Positions 25,478 through 37,924 of a stretch of DNA of 64,000 nt are shown here, piece by piece. Where the stretch lies: NCBI RefSeq assembly GCF_000283155.1, contig NW_004454177.1:9078198-9142197 (forward strand), written 5' to 3'. The translations under genes were made by a program, and so were the position numbers. The notes below the pieces were generated by a model. The model worked only from the letters and a program-made list of their open reading frames with translations, did no database searches and was not told the DNA's origin. Source of the DNA: Ceratotherium simum simum. Lineage: Eukaryota; Chordata; Mammalia; Perissodactyla; Rhinocerotidae. How positions within the stretch are numbered: position 1 is the stretch's first letter; every line of letters begins with the position of its first letter.

Positions 25478-25738
25478 CTTATTTATTTTTTTTTGTGAGG
25501 GGGACTAGCCCTGAGCTAACATCCGATACCAATCCTCTCCCTTTTTTTTTTTTTCCCCTTGAGGAAGATAGGCCCTGAGCTAACATCCCTGCCCATCTTC
25601 CTCTACTTTATATGGGACGCCGCCCCAGCATGGCTTAACAAGCAGTGCGTTGGTGTGCGCCCGGGATCTGAACCTGTGACCTCCGGGCCGCCGAAGCAGA
25701 GCACGAGCGCTTAACCGCTTGCGCCACTGGGTCAGCCC
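25478..25738 (-). mobile_element. ERE SINE 5
   Basis: Reverse orientation, two tail units with an internal T-run. 18-bp target duplication AGTTTTTTCTTAGTTTTA (25460-25477 and 25739-25756). Confidence 0.95.
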
Positions 25739-25756
25739 AGTTTTTTCTTAGTTTTA

Positions 25757-26764
25757 AACTTGATTCATAGAAAGTGGAACCAGTTGAAGTATAGAAACCC
25801 TTATCAATTGGGCTTTTTATCATCCTCCTAAAGTTTTATTATTTCTTTAAATTTTCAAACACCTTTTGTTTTCAAAGTTACTACTGAAACGTTGATCAGT
25901 TTTATGATAATTTACAACTTAGAAAATGCTATTTACATTTAAGAACTTATATCCTGAAAATTTATGATCATAATATTAAAATATTGGGTAGTCCAAATTA
26001 TGTGTGGACATTTTTGAAACCAGTTGTAGAAGTGTACTTTCATTATAACAATAAAGACACATTTTAGGTGAGTGGTGTTATAATGTAAGGAGATTTACAG
26101 TTTATTAGTTTTTGTATGTGATATCATTAGGTTGGTAATCTTAAAGATTAATGTTCCAAAGCAGAGCAATGTATGTACCAAATTCACAGATCCAAACCAT
26201 GTAAAGAAGAGGAGAATACGGGACCTAGAATCTGAAAGCAGCCTCATCCCACAGGGGACTCAATCATTTCTTTTCCTTTTCCTTTTTTAACAGAATTTAT
26301 CCCAAAGCCACACCACTCTGCTCAGAGACTTTGCTTTTTCAATTCTGTTGTGAAACTATAAAAACTGCTTTTGTTAATTAACATCAAGGGTATAGTGGCA
26401 AGAAATCTTGTTCTCAAAAATCGTAGACTGTGAGAAGCTTCGCTGTTTGAAGTCATTTCAGTGAGAAGGGAACATCTCCTCTTATTTAAGGAATCTGAGC
26501 CCTGTGGTTCACTTTAACACAGAGAAGCTGCCTCAATTTCCAACCCAGGGGCAGAAATTCAGATAAAAGGTTTTCAGACACAACATTCCACATTTCTCTT
26601 AACTTTGTAGTTTCTAAAGGAAACAGGACCCTGAGTCAGCTTCTCAACACTGCTGGTAGTCAGACTGTGATGTTTCTACCAGAATCTATGACAATGTTTC
26701 TAACAGGACATGGCCAAGGCCACACAAACCCTCCCCTTTTTGAGAAATCACTATTTCTTTTTAT
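25757..26764. other. Intergenic, unique
   Basis: AT-rich; no ORF or repeat I can support. Confidence 0.55.
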
Positions 26765-27275
26765 ATTCTTTTTTTACTTATTGTGGTAAAATATACATAA
26801 CATACAATTTACTGTTTTAGCCATTTTTAAGTGTACAGTTCAGCAGCACTAAGTACATTCATGTTTTTCTGCAATCATCACCACCATCCATATCCAGAAC
26901 TTTTTCATCTTCCCAAACAGAAGGTTCCATACCCGTTAAACACTAACTCCCCATTTCCACCCATATTCCTCCTAACCCCTGGAGACCACCATTCTACTTT
27001 CTGTCTCTATGAAGTTGACTACACTAAGTACTTCATATAAGTGGAATCATACAGTATTTGTCCTTTTTTGTCTGGGTTATTTCACTTAGTATAATATCAT
27101 CAAAGTTCATCCATATTGTAGCATGCATCAGAATTTCCTTCCTTTTTAAGGCTGAATAATATTCCATTATATGTATATACCACACCGTGTTTATCCATTC
27201 ACCAGTCGTGGACACATGGGTTGCTTGTACCCTTTGGCTATTGTGAATATTTGCATGGATTTTAATTTTACTTTT
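26765..27275 (-). mobile_element. L1 3' fragment, reverse orientation
   Basis: About 510 bases: GTGGTAAAATATACATAACA, GGAATCATACAGTATTTGTC and TTTATCCATTCACCAGTCG. Short ORFs here are from the L1. Confidence 0.85.
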
Positions 27276-29554
27276 TTATTGCTCTTTCTTACCAGGACTT
27301 CCCCAACCCTGCTTTGTCCTCTCATCTCCTGGACCAAGATTACTGTGATAGTCAATCTAGAGGTGATCCCCACTCCCCCTGGTTCCTCTTTAGAATTATC
27401 CCAAATCTTGTTTTTAAAAGTCCTTCCCTACTCCCTCTTAGCAGAGGTCCCTTGTTCCTCATGTTAATTGTTACAAGTTCATAAACCAAACATTGTAACA
27501 ATTATGTTCCTAGTGAGCTTAGTCTGGTATGCTTTATCACCATCCTATTAAACTAGACTTTAATTTCCAGAATCCATTTATTTTTATACTTTTATAGGAC
27601 TAGCACAGAGCCATATAGTAATGGTATTGGTACTAGTTAGTAGTCACCAAAGTGATGAAACTATTTCACACTGTAAACTCTCCTACAGTTTATAAAGCAT
27701 TTTAAATAGGCGGGAGGTACTTCATAAATACTTACTGGTTGATTATAATGTCTCTTCTTTTCCTGCTGTGTGAAGCTCTGCCTTGAGAAATGTTGACATC
27801 AAGTTTACTGCTGATAACTGACAACTGCTGTTTACTTCCTTCTAGTGGTTTGGGGAGGAATAAAGGATAAGAAATCTTTTGCCTTTACTTTCTATCACTG
27901 TAAAAAATACGGGGTAAAAAATAGAAGCCAAACTTATAATCTTCAAAGTGCACCTTGTACAAAATGAACACTCTGAAGGTTTTCATGAAATTTGAATTGC
28001 ATTTTATCTCAACTCAGTTCAACAAACACTTACTGAATACTTTGTGTGTATCACTGTGCCAAAGTGAAAATATATTTATTAAGCTGATGTTTATTATACC
28101 AGTCACTATAGGTATTTAAGATATTAAGATAGTCAATATCTAAGAATAAGGTGATTCATTTTGGGTCTAGAGTTGTTTGTTTTGCAGATAAGAAAACAGC
28201 TTTAATTTTTCCATTTGTAAAATGGGTTGTATGATGATTAAATAACATATAGAACGTCTAATATATTACATAGTAGGTCTTCTCAATTTATTTTTTGTAA
28301 GCCTATGAGGAGATACAAAACTTAATACAAGGAAGATTGTGCCGATGCTTTAAAGAATTATAGAATGCTATGGGAATAGTGGAAAGCAATTCATTTTGAC
28401 CGAAGAGATACAGGAGGATGAGATTGGATTAGATCCTGAAAGAAGAGAACTTTGACAACAGATACTACAGGGAAGAATGTTCCAGATAGAATATCTTGGG
28501 CCTAAGCAACTAGGATGATTAGCCTTTAAAATAAGAAAGAAACCCAATGGGGAGAACACATTGCAGGAAGAACAGGTAAGAGTTGATGAGTTCAGCTCTG
28601 GAAAGGTCGAAATTGCCTTTTGAGAGGGACAACTACACAGAGATATCCAGCAGCCAGCTGCTGGAGTATCCCGGGAGAGAACTCAGCTAAAGGAAGAAGC
28701 AGCCAGCAACAAAGAGCACAGTGGAGCACAAAAGCTAAGTCAGAGGGAGAAAAAGAATAATTCCGACAGCTCGGTGACTATCAGGTAGCTTTTTCCCCTG
28801 GCTTAGTCTCTGCTGACTCACGTCCAAGTCCTGTGGAGAATAGAGAGGTTGCAGGTATTCTCAAAGAGCTTTTCAATAAAAAGCACGTATGATAATGGCA
28901 TCACACAAACTGCTCGAGTCCCCTTCTAGCACAAAAAAATAAAAAAAGACAAAACTGAACAAGACAGTAGCAGGGATGGGGAGTAGAGAGGACAGTCTCT
29001 TCTCACTCCCGATATTTCCTTCCGTGTGCAGGAAGTACTGGTGTAACAGTCCTGGCCTCTTGCACATATCCTTGCTTATTGCTCCATAAAAAGGTGGAGT
29101 AAAATTTTAAGATTTGGGACAGAAATTAGACATGGGCAACCCAGCGCAAAGGCAGTCTCCTGGGGGGTGGGCTTGTTTAGGAATCCTAGAAATACTCAGG
29201 CAGGCGGCTTGACAGGCCTCTGCTGAGGTCCTGTGTTATTCAAGTGGAGGGCACCAGAGTTAAGTTTGAGTTCTTTCTGTCAGCGTGACCTCATTTGCAC
29301 CCACAGGCTGTTGATCTAACCACCTCCCTGTGCTACCAATTTACCTGGTGATCCCTAGGTGTCTTGATAAAAGCTTGCCTCAATTAATAATTGTCATTGC
29401 AGCCAAATGTAGACAGTTCTATAATTTTGAATAGTCTAATGTAAATGCCACTGAAAATTATAATATCAAGCTAGAGCAGTCTCAATAATTATTGGACAAA
29501 TTTATACGGGTGTGAATATTCAGTGTGAGCATCGATATTTCATTCATATAATGA
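27276..29554. other. Intergenic, mostly unique
   Basis: L2-type ends are likely at about 27700-27745 and 28010-28060 (TTCAACAAACACTTACTGAA). The rest is unassigned. Confidence 0.5.
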
Positions 29555-29815
29555 AAAAGACAATAGGCTTTGGAGACAAACTAGCTGAATTCAAACCCTA
29601 CCTCAGCTAATTTCTATGTATATTTCCTTAAATAAGTTGACTCTGATCTCTGAGACTGACATTCTTCATCTTTAAAGCTGTGACAGTACTTCTTCATTTG
29701 AAGAATTATTGTAAAATTTTGAGATAATATGCGTAAAGGCAGCACAATACTTGGCATGTGGTAGGTGCTTAATAAATAGTATAAATAAATTGTTATTATT
29801 ATTTAATAGGTCCAT
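29555..29815 (+). mobile_element. MIR
   Basis: CTTTGGAGACAAACTAGCTG, ACTTGGCATGTGGTAGGTGC and TTAATAAATAGTATAAATA; near full-length MIR. Confidence 0.75.
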
Positions 29816-29879
29816 GCCATTCACCATTGATAAATACTGATCATTTCTGATCAGTAGCCAGCGTTTGAGAAAACAGATT

Positions 29880-30335
29880 GTGGCAGAGACTGATCATTAC
29901 CTATCAAATACACTTCCCTCTTTCTTCATTAATAACACACTTCTGAGTTTTAGCAGGGCACTGTGCCATCCTTGTGGCTGGGTGTGTTCATGTGACTAAG
30001 TTCTAGCCAATGATATTATCAGATTTCTAAAAGGTTTCTTGAAAGGAATTGATATAACTGGGAGGTGTTTCTTACCCTTCCTGATATCTGGAATTTTGGC
30101 ACGGTGGCTAAAGCCTCAGCATCTGTCCTGGAACATGATGTGATCTTCAGCATAGCACTAGTGCTGAGGATGGTGAAGCAGAAAGATGGGAGTAACCTTG
30201 GTCTCTCCATGCATGGCGACTTAGAGGAGCTTCCATACTAGCTAGAAACTTGGTTTAGGTAAAGAAAAGTCCCTACTTTGTTAAGCCACTATTTTTGAGC
30301 CTCTGTTTTTTATAACCTAACACGATTCCTAACCC
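29880..30335 (+). repeat. Old LTR- or MER-type repeat
   Basis: AAGTTCTAGCCAATGATATT, GCTGAGGATGGTGAAGCAGA, AAGCCACTATTTTTGAGCC and TATAACCTAACACGATTCC follow the order of a dispersed mammalian repeat I know by sight but cannot name with certainty. Confidence 0.45.
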
Positions 30336-31547
30336 CTACTCACTTTGGAGATGGCCTATTCTTAAAGCATGAGTGAAGAAAGGAATTCAGAAAGAGACAG
30401 ATAACTGTTGGTCAAAACGGTAGGAAGAGGACCAAGAAAATGCAGCATTACAGAAAATAAAGGAAGAAAACGTTTGAACGAAGGTGTGAAGTCATTAGTA
30501 TCAAACTGGGAATGAGGTCTGAAAGAGGTCCTTGTATTTGGTCATTAGAGCACAAAATTATGCTGCAGCTTGAGAAACAAATAAGAGAATTGTAAGTTGA
30601 CAAAGCAGGTAATAAAGAGTCTTTCTTGATACCTTGGAAAGAATAGAAGAGTAGTAGTAAAGGAGCAGGCAAGTTTATTAAGAGTAAAGACCATATTGCC
30701 ATTGATGATAAAAAGTTCAAGAAATTAAAGGGAAAGAGGTGGGGAGAGGAACGAAACACATAAGGATATATGCAGAAGTTTCTGGAAGAACAAACCACAG
30801 AAGCACAGCTGTTGGGACAAGCCTTAGAATTATCATTTTCACAAGTGAAATCTTCTCCTTTGAATGAACACTGTTTTTTAAAATAATTAAATTGTCCTGA
30901 CAAAATTTTTCAACCGTAAGTGCTGACAACAGTAATTTTATTTCTACGTCGTAAATTAAGTACCGCCTTCAAACACTTGCCTTAAATTTTAAATAAGCAT
31001 AATAACACTCAGCATGTAATTTTGAAAGAGGAGAAATCTTGCAACAACGACAACAAAACTTCATGTAGAAACATAATTGTTGGGAAAATTGCATAATTAG
31101 TTTAAATCACATGGGCTTTCCGTATTTTTTAAATTGTCATTAACAACAAATAGACTAAGGGTAAACTAAGATACCAGAATTATGTTCATGAAATCAGATC
31201 CTCTTTAGAGCTTATCACTTACCTTTGAATTTTAGTCATCTCCTGCCACAACTAAAATTTTTAATGACCTATTTCGATTTCATGCAATTGCACACTTCTC
31301 CACTTCTCATTTTATTTTACAAAAATTATCAAATTGATTCTGTTCAATTTAAGTGTTGCTTTAAATGCAAACTCTACAAACTCCTCAGTACTATTTCGTT
31401 CTTGGAATTTATTGTATCTATTTTGCTTCCTATAAAAGGAGTAAGAAATACGTACTTCATAATAGAGAATACTTTGTTTACTAAGGCTAAATGTTCTAAG
31501 TAGGAAGACATCTTCCATTTCCTATCTTCTAATTCTCCACTGACCTC
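30336..31547. other. Intergenic, with a 151-codon minus-strand ORF not supported as a gene
   Basis: The ORF at 30448-30903 is Leu/Ser/Phe/Cys-rich, typical of a frame read across purine-rich DNA. No homologue, exon signals or promoter are seen. Confidence 0.5.
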
Positions 31548-31557
31548 AGTCATCTTT

Positions 31558-31792
31558 TTTTTGTGTGTGTGAGGAAGATCAGCCCTGAGCTAACATCTGC
31601 CAATCCTCATCTTTTTGCTGAGGGAGACTGGCCCTGGGCTAACATTTGTGCCCATCTTCCTCCACTTTATATGTGACACAGCCACAGCATAGCTTGACAA
31701 GCAGTGCGTCGGTGCGCGCCCGGGATCCGAACCCGGGCCTCCAGCAGCAGAGCGCGTGCACTTAACTGCTACGCCACGGGGCCGGCCCCCAA
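31558..31792 (-). mobile_element. ERE SINE 6
   Basis: Reverse orientation, head ends CGGGGCCGGCCCCC. Target duplication AGTCATCTTT (31548-31557, 31793-31802). Confidence 0.95.
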
Positions 31793-31954
31793 AGTCATCT
31801 TTGAATTCCATTTTGAGGGGAAAAGATATGGACTAAAAAATTACAGACATAAAAAATTAATAAATTATTATCACTTTTTTTGCCACATCTAAACAGCTGT
31901 TTCCAAAGAAAACACTTCATCTGGAAAAAAGAAGAAGAAGAAGAATAGGTGGTA

Positions 31955-32345
31955 CTAGAGTGTTAAGAGTATGGGGTTAGGAGTCAGAAAGATCTGCATT
32001 CAAATTCTGACTCTACCCCTCACTACCTGTGTGACAGTGCACTAGTAACGAAAACTGTCTAAATCTCTTTTTCTTCATTTATAAAAGTAACAACTGATTC
32101 CTACTTTTTAGAGTTGCTATGAAGATTTAATCATTACAATGTCATAAACCAATGTTACTGCAATAAACAAAATTAAAAAATAAATAAATAAAAAAACTAC
32201 AATAAAAAAATAAATAAAAATAAAAAAAATAAAAAAAGTAAACAAACAAAAAAAAAGATTTAATCAGCTCATGTGCCTGCCACATCGTAAACCCTCAATA
32301 AATGACAACTATTTATTATTATTAACTATTTATTATAACCGTTTA
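31955..32345 (+). mobile_element. MIR split by a minimal L1
   Basis: 5' part 31955-32133 (GGGGTTAGGAGTCAGAAAGA, CACTACCTGTGTGACAGTG), 3' part from 32255 (TGTGCCTGCCACATCGTAAA, CCTCAATAAATGACAACT). The L1 at 32134-32254 interrupts it. Confidence 0.8.
32134..32254 (+). mobile_element. Minimal L1 insertion inside a MIR
   Basis: About 40 bases of L1 3' end (TGTCATAAACCAATGTTACTG, like the end of the 44.4-kb L1) and an AAAT/A-rich tail. Flanked by AAGATTTAATCA at 32122-32133 and 32255-32266. MIR sequence resumes on both sides. Confidence 0.82.
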
Positions 32346-32745
32346 TTAATATTTACTATTAATATTTGCTTCTCCCTCAGAAATTATATTTTAGGAGATA
32401 TTTGAGAATGTTTTGTTTTAATAGAAACTATGTTTTCTTCTTTTTAGGCTCTTTTTAAAATTCACCAAGGGCAAAACAGACAGCAAACAGGATGTTTCAC
32501 AATTCAAAAACCGCTATCTTTCCCATTCCTTCTTCTGTGTTATGTTTCTAGAAAAGTCAGTTGAGTGAGACAGAAAACAGAACTATATATACGTTCTCCC
32601 ACTTCCCTGTTTAAATTGACTCTTTCTTTTAGGTTATTTGGTTTTAAGGGCTGCTCCAAAACTAATTACCCATTTATTTCTTTAGGAAAAAATGCGTGAG
32701 CTTTGGGGCTAGACAATCAAGTGGTTGATTAAACAGAATTATTTC

Positions 32746-33240
32746 TATTCACAATAGCCAAAAGTGGAAACAACGTAAGTGGCCATCAACAGATGAGGGG
32801 ATAAACAAAATTTGGTATATACATACATACAAGGGAATATTATTCAGCCATAAAAAGAAATAAAGCTCTGATACATGTTACAATAGGATGATCCTTGAGA
32901 ACGTTATGCTAAGTGAAATAAGCCATACATAAAAGGACAAATATTGCATGATTTTACTTATACGAAATATCTAGAATAGGCAAAATTCTATTCTAGTAGA
33001 CAGACTATTCTAGTAGAAACAGAAAGTAGGTTAGAGGTTACCAGGGGCTGGAGAGTGGAGGGAGTGAAATGGGATGTTTTTGCTTAATGGGTACAGAGTT
33101 TGTTTGGGGTGATGAGAAAGTTTTGGAAATACATAAGGTGATAGTTGCACAACATTATGAATGTACTAAATGCCTCTGAACTGTATACTTTAAAATGGCA
33201 AATTTTATCTTATGTATATTTTACCATAATAAGAAAATTT
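32746..33240 (+). mobile_element. L1 3' end, 5'-truncated
   Basis: 495 bases of L1 3' UTR (CACAATAGCCAAAAGTGGAA, GTGGCCATCAACAGATGA, GGAATATTATTCAGCC). Flanked by a 14-bp duplication AACAGAATTATTTC (32732-32745, 33241-33254). Contains a small internal tandem duplication of ATTCTAGTAGA. Confidence 0.92.
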
Positions 33241-33479
33241 AACAGAATTATTTCCTTATGAATAGGAATTATAAATTTTCATTTTAAACGTATAGATCAT
33301 CAAATTTGGAGGAAGGCCTACCTTCTTACAATATAAACTAGAGGACTTAAATCTGTGACTTAATGTGCTTAAACATGAGCAACAAGTGATTCCACATTCA
33401 GGCTATATATGCCAGTTCTTCCTGCATTAGTTTACAGGCTTTACATGATCACAGTCAAAATCAAAATTGGATTTTTCTT

Positions 33480-34870
33480 CAAACTTGAAAAAGAGTGTTT
33501 TCTTGATCAAATTTTGAATTCTGAAAAAATAGTTAAATAAAGGCATTTGTTTAATAGTGTTGGAGAAATTGACAAGGGGGAAGAAACCGGTTCAATCAGA
33601 ACTTCACACAATATACCAAAATAAATTCTAAATGGATTAAACAATTAAATATAACAACAGTCATTAGAAAATCCTGAAAAAATATGACTGTTTCATTTAT
33701 TTTGGGGTAGGGAAAGAATGTGTAAATCTCAAAATAGCAGAAGAAACCACACAAGAAAAGACAGTTAGCTTTCATTCCCCTCCCCCCCCATTTGGGTGCA
33801 TGCACACAGATACACACACACAAGCACAAATTTACTATTTATTTCAAGACTTAAAAAAAAAATAAGAAGCAAAATTAACTAATTGGAGAAAACATTTACA
33901 AGAAACATTTTAAACAAAGTTCTGGTATTCTTTTTCTTTTTCTGGGGAAATTTTTTTTTCCAAGTAATTTTATTGAGATCATAATGGTTTACAACCTTGT
34001 GTATTTTCGGGTATACATTATTGTTTATCAGTTTCTGGATAGACTTCATCGTGCTCACCCCCAGTAGTCTAATTATTGTCCATCACTGTACATATGTGTC
34101 CCTTCCCCTTTTATCCGCCCCCAACCCCCTTCCCTCTGGTAACCACTAATCTGTTCTCTTTATGCATGTATTTGTTATCTTCTACATATGAGTGAAATCA
34201 TGCAGTACTTGTCTTTCTCTGTCTGGCTTCTGGTATTCTTAAATACAGAAAGCTTTCACAGGTCAATAATAAGTATCAAAATCCTAAGAGGAAAATGGGC
34301 AAAGGATATGAAGAGACAATTCATAAAGAAATATAATTGGCTGATACAAAGATGCAAAAATACCCAATCTCATTAATAATAAAATTAATTTAAAAGTCAA
34401 TAATTACCATTTTGATGGAAATACCAATAGACTGGTTTAAAAATAGACAAGCTGATTATAAAGTTCACATAGAAACAGAAGCCTGAAAGAACTAGCCAGC
34501 AAAATTCTGAAAAAGAAGAATGATGGGGGTGGGGGTGGGGTAGGAGAAACTAGTCCTGCAATAATCAGGTTCTAGGGCATGAATAGCCAGACATTTAAAT
34601 ATAGACTATAAAGTCCAGAAATAGACCTAATACAATGGGGGAATTTAGAATATGACAATGACACCATTTCATATAAGAGGCGAAAAGATGGACTAATTAT
34701 ATTTCTAGAACCTGGGTAGAAAAAAATCTGGAAAAAAAATTAAATTGGCTCCTGACTTTACAATTTATGTCAAAATAAAATCTAAATAGATTAAGCACTT
34801 AAACGGGAAAAATTAAAAATAAAATTGCTAGAAGGAAATAATAGCAATTGTTTTTAGTGGTATTGTTTGC
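33480..34870 (+). mobile_element. Decayed L1 ORF2 pieces
   Basis: Two overlapping old L1 segments (AATTCTAAATGGATTAAAC near 33623; TAAAATCTAAATAGATTAAGC near 34775) represent the same part of ORF2 twice, so at least two copies are present, plus the reverse L1 at 33933-34227. A G-rich run lies at 34525-34541. Confidence 0.6.
33933..34227 (-). mobile_element. L1 3' end, 5'-truncated, reverse orientation
   Basis: T-rich start, then the complement of an L1 3' UTR (TTTTATTGAGATCATAATGG, CATATGAGTGAAATCATGC). 13-bp duplication TTCTGGTATTCTT (33920-33932, 34228-34240). It splits an older plus-strand L1. Confidence 0.9.
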
Positions 34871-34949
34871 AGAATTCAGGTGCTGGAAGAATGATGTGGC
34901 AGATTAAATCTTAAAAAGATGGTCACAACAGATTCTGTTCTACGTTCTT

Positions 34950-35420
34950 CTCTTACATATGACCTTGAAACTCTTCTCATTGATCAGTGGGCTCTGTGCC
35001 CTCTCTCTTTGAACACAGGTGGACCACTGTGACTGCTTTGACCAATAGAATACAGCAGAAATTATTTCCCAGGATGGATCATAAAATGCCATGTACTTCC
35101 ACCTTGCTCTCTTGGGATGCCCATTCTTGGAACCCAGCCACCATGCTGAAAGGAAGCCCACGCAGCCCCACATGGAGAGGAACCAAACCACCCAGCTTAC
35201 AGCCCTGCCTGAGCTCCTAGCCAGTAGCCAGCACCATCTTGACAGCTGATGAGTAAGCCATTTATAAAGTGGATCTTCCAGTCTCCATTTGAGTCACCTC
35301 AAATGCTGAGTGAAGTGAAGAAGAGCCATCCTTGTGGAGTCCTGGCCAAATGATTGTTTACCTAGCCACTGAGTTTTGGGGTGGTTTGTTAAACAGCAAT
35401 AGATAACTGGAACAAATGAG
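34950..35420 (+). mobile_element. MLT1-like ERVL-MaLR LTR
   Basis: GCCACCATGCTGAAAGGAAG, CCCCACATGGAGAGGAACC, AAGTGGATCTTCCAGTC and the end TAGCCACTGAGTTTTGGGG, AGCAATAGATAACTGGAAC. No internal viral genes beside it, so a solo LTR. Opposing ORFs of 77-83 codons here are chance. Confidence 0.7.
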
Positions 35421-35429
35421 ACACACATT

Positions 35430-35960
35430 TTTATCTTCACCAACAGGAACTGGGCCAGTATCTTATTTCTTAAACAAAGAAATATTAATGCATCTGAGGA
35501 ACATTATAATTATTATTATTTGTTGAAAAAAAGAAATTATAATGTACACTGATGTTGAAACAAGGCAAGGTAATAAGGCACATAAAAATGACTATAATTC
35601 TGCAAATTTGCTGAAGGATGTTCTTTACCAGGTACATAAAAATTGCATTCAAATACTCACAAATCAAGATCTCCAGGTTATACTGTCAAATGCAAAAAGC
35701 AACATATGAAAGGAAAAAGGGAAAATGAAAATATATTTGCATAAAGAAATGATTGAAGGACACAACAAACCAATGAAGTGGTGTCTTATTGGGATCTGGT
35801 AATGAATGAGGTGGAAGGGACAGGTGTGGGTGTAAGACTTAACACACACTTTTTAATATAGTTTAGTTTTGAACCATGCAAATCTATTCTAAGAAATCAA
35901 AAGTTTAAAAAGTAATACTAGTAAATACATTTTAAATGGTATATCAATAGGTATTTATAT
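35430..35960. mobile_element. Probable old L1 3' remnant
   Basis: AT-rich text with L1 3'-like phrases (GGGATCTGGTAATGAATGAG, GAAACAAGGCAAGG). Family and strand are uncertain. Confidence 0.35.
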
Positions 35961-36234
35961 TTCAAAAACAAATATTAAAATAAATATAATAAAGATTCTG
36001 TCCAATTTGGGTTTTTACTCATTGGGAATAAAAACTATCTACAACTGTGACTATGGCAGAAGCAGTTATACTCCTAGCATCTTTTCTATTATCATTTACA
36101 GAGCGAAAAAATGCTAAAATTATAAAAATAAATAATTTCTCATTTCAAACACAAAATGCAAGAATTTCAAACATGGAGCCACAAAAGCAATTTGATCTAC
36201 CTTTGGTGCTGTCACACATAATTAAAATAAGAAT

Positions 36235-36405
36235 GATCTCTGGAATCAGACCGACTGGATATGAATCGAGTCTCCACCGCTGTATAATCTTGGAGAAGCT
36301 ATCTAAATTCTGTTAAGTCTCAACCTTCTCTTCTGTAAAACAGTCATAGGTGGCTTAGCACAATCCATAGCTCGTAGTAAATACTCAATAAAGGCTAGCT
36401 ATTGG
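36235..36405 (+). mobile_element. MIR
   Basis: TCTCTGGAATCAGACCGACT, ACCTTCTCTTCTGTAAAAC and AGTAAATACTCAATAAAGGC. Confidence 0.75.
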
Positions 36406-36799
36406 GAAAAAGTTATTCCCATCTACGCTTTAATATACCAAGACCCAAACCAAATATGATATACATCCTTTTAAATTTCTCAGGTAATCTTGCTTTCTCC
36501 TTAGAAGTATGAAATAAAAAAATTTTATTTATTTAATATATTGCACAATATAATAATTTTATAGTTATAAAGTTATAATATAGTATAATAAATAATAAAT
36601 AAGGAGTTAAGAAACAACTCTTTAGAATGAGAAGGGATAATATTTAAAAATATTAATGGCAATCTGAAACTAACATCCACGTGATTGTGATAAAGCATTG
36701 GAGGTGGTCTGTATGCTTGTGGTGGAGGAGGAGCAGCAAGGAAAGTGAAGATATGTTACAGGTGTTTTCTTGGTGGGGTGCAGGGCAGTCAGATATAAT

Positions 36800-37610
36800 A
36801 CTGCTGGGGTGGCTTTGTACTGTGTCGTCTTAGCTAAGGGGAACTACATTTCCCAGAATTCCCTTCCCCGCCTAGTTCCCATTTAGAGTTGGTGTTGTAT
36901 AGTCAAGAATTTGACTAACCATTGTTCCTGGTTCCTGGGAGGGAACCTCTAAATTCGTGGAATTTTCCAAGTGATAGGAGTGTCTTTGTTACTCATGGTG
37001 GGCCCATGAGTAATAGTTTCATGGTTTCAGGATGGGGGCTGGCCATACTGGAAAGATCAACCATGTGATTAAAGGATTGAGGCTTTGAGCTTCGTGATAT
37101 CAGTCTGACCTCCTGGGAGGGGAGGGGGCTAGAAATTGAGTTCAATCTATGGCCTGTGCAACGAAACCCAACAAAAACTCTGGACACAACGCTTGGATAA
37201 GCTTCCTGGCTGGTAATATACATTGACGCGCCAGAAGGATGATGCATCCTGATTCCATGTGGAGAGGACATGGAAGCTTCCCACTTGAGACCCTCCCAGA
37301 CTCTACCCTATGTGTCTCCTCTTTTGTCGGTTTTGATTTGTAGCCTTTTGCTATAATAAAACTGCAACCATACATATAGCTCCTTCTTGAGTTCTGTGAG
37401 TCATTCTAATGAATTATAAAATCTGAGGAAGGGAGTGGGAATCCCCAGATTTGTAACCAACTGGTCAGAAGTGCAGGTGGCCTGGGGATCCTTGAGTTTG
37501 CAGCTGGTGTCTGAAATGAGGGCACTCTCATAGAGGACTAAGCCCTTAACCTCTGAAATTTGGCCTAACTCCAGGTAGTTACTATCAGAATTGCAATGCA
37601 GTTGACCACA
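36800..37610 (+). mobile_element. Probable ERV solo LTR, family not named
   Basis: Promoter-like ACTACATTTCCCAGAATTC at 36843-36861, AATAAA at 37355-37360 followed by CTGCAACCATA, then a U5-like region (GGGAATCCCCAGATTTGTAA, AACTGGTCAGAAGTGCAGG, CTAACTCCAGGTAGTTACTA). The order fits U3-R-U5 of a plus-strand LTR. Boundaries are approximate and no internal region is seen. Confidence 0.55.
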
Positions 37611-37923
37611 AGAGAAATTGGCTTGAGGTTTTGAAGTCACAAGGAAAGCAGCAGGCATATTGTTTAGACTCTGGAAGATTGGTGGAGGGTGCCAGGTGCC
37701 GTGGTACCTCATGCATGTTGTTGCTGATCTCCTGGCTCACCTTGTTGGCGTGGGGCAGCACCCAGCCTATGGCTTCTCCAGCTCCTGCCACATTTCCTCC
37801 AACTAGGAGTCTTGGGCCAAAGATACATCCAGCGCTATAGCCTAGAGGGCCAGCTATGCCTGTAGGCTTCAGGTCATCTAAGTCATCTAAGGTGAAGTAA
37901 TGAGAGACAGATACAGGCTCCAT
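37585..37923 (-). other. Orphan 112-codon ORF next to an LTR
   Basis: Opens with ATG (complement of 37921-37923): MEPVSVSHYFTLDDLDDLKP, then a Gly/Ala/Pro-rich middle (GPRLLVGGNVAGAGEAIGW) and a Cys/Phe-rich end that overlaps the probable LTR. I recognise no family. No promoter or splice context is visible. It may be a decayed processed copy or chance in a repeat. Confidence 0.25.
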
Positions 37924-37924
37924 T

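Noticed and set aside
30448..30903. 151-codon minus-strand ORF
   Set aside because: Leu/Ser/Phe-rich frame across purine-rich DNA, no motif, promoter or splice signals, no family recognised.
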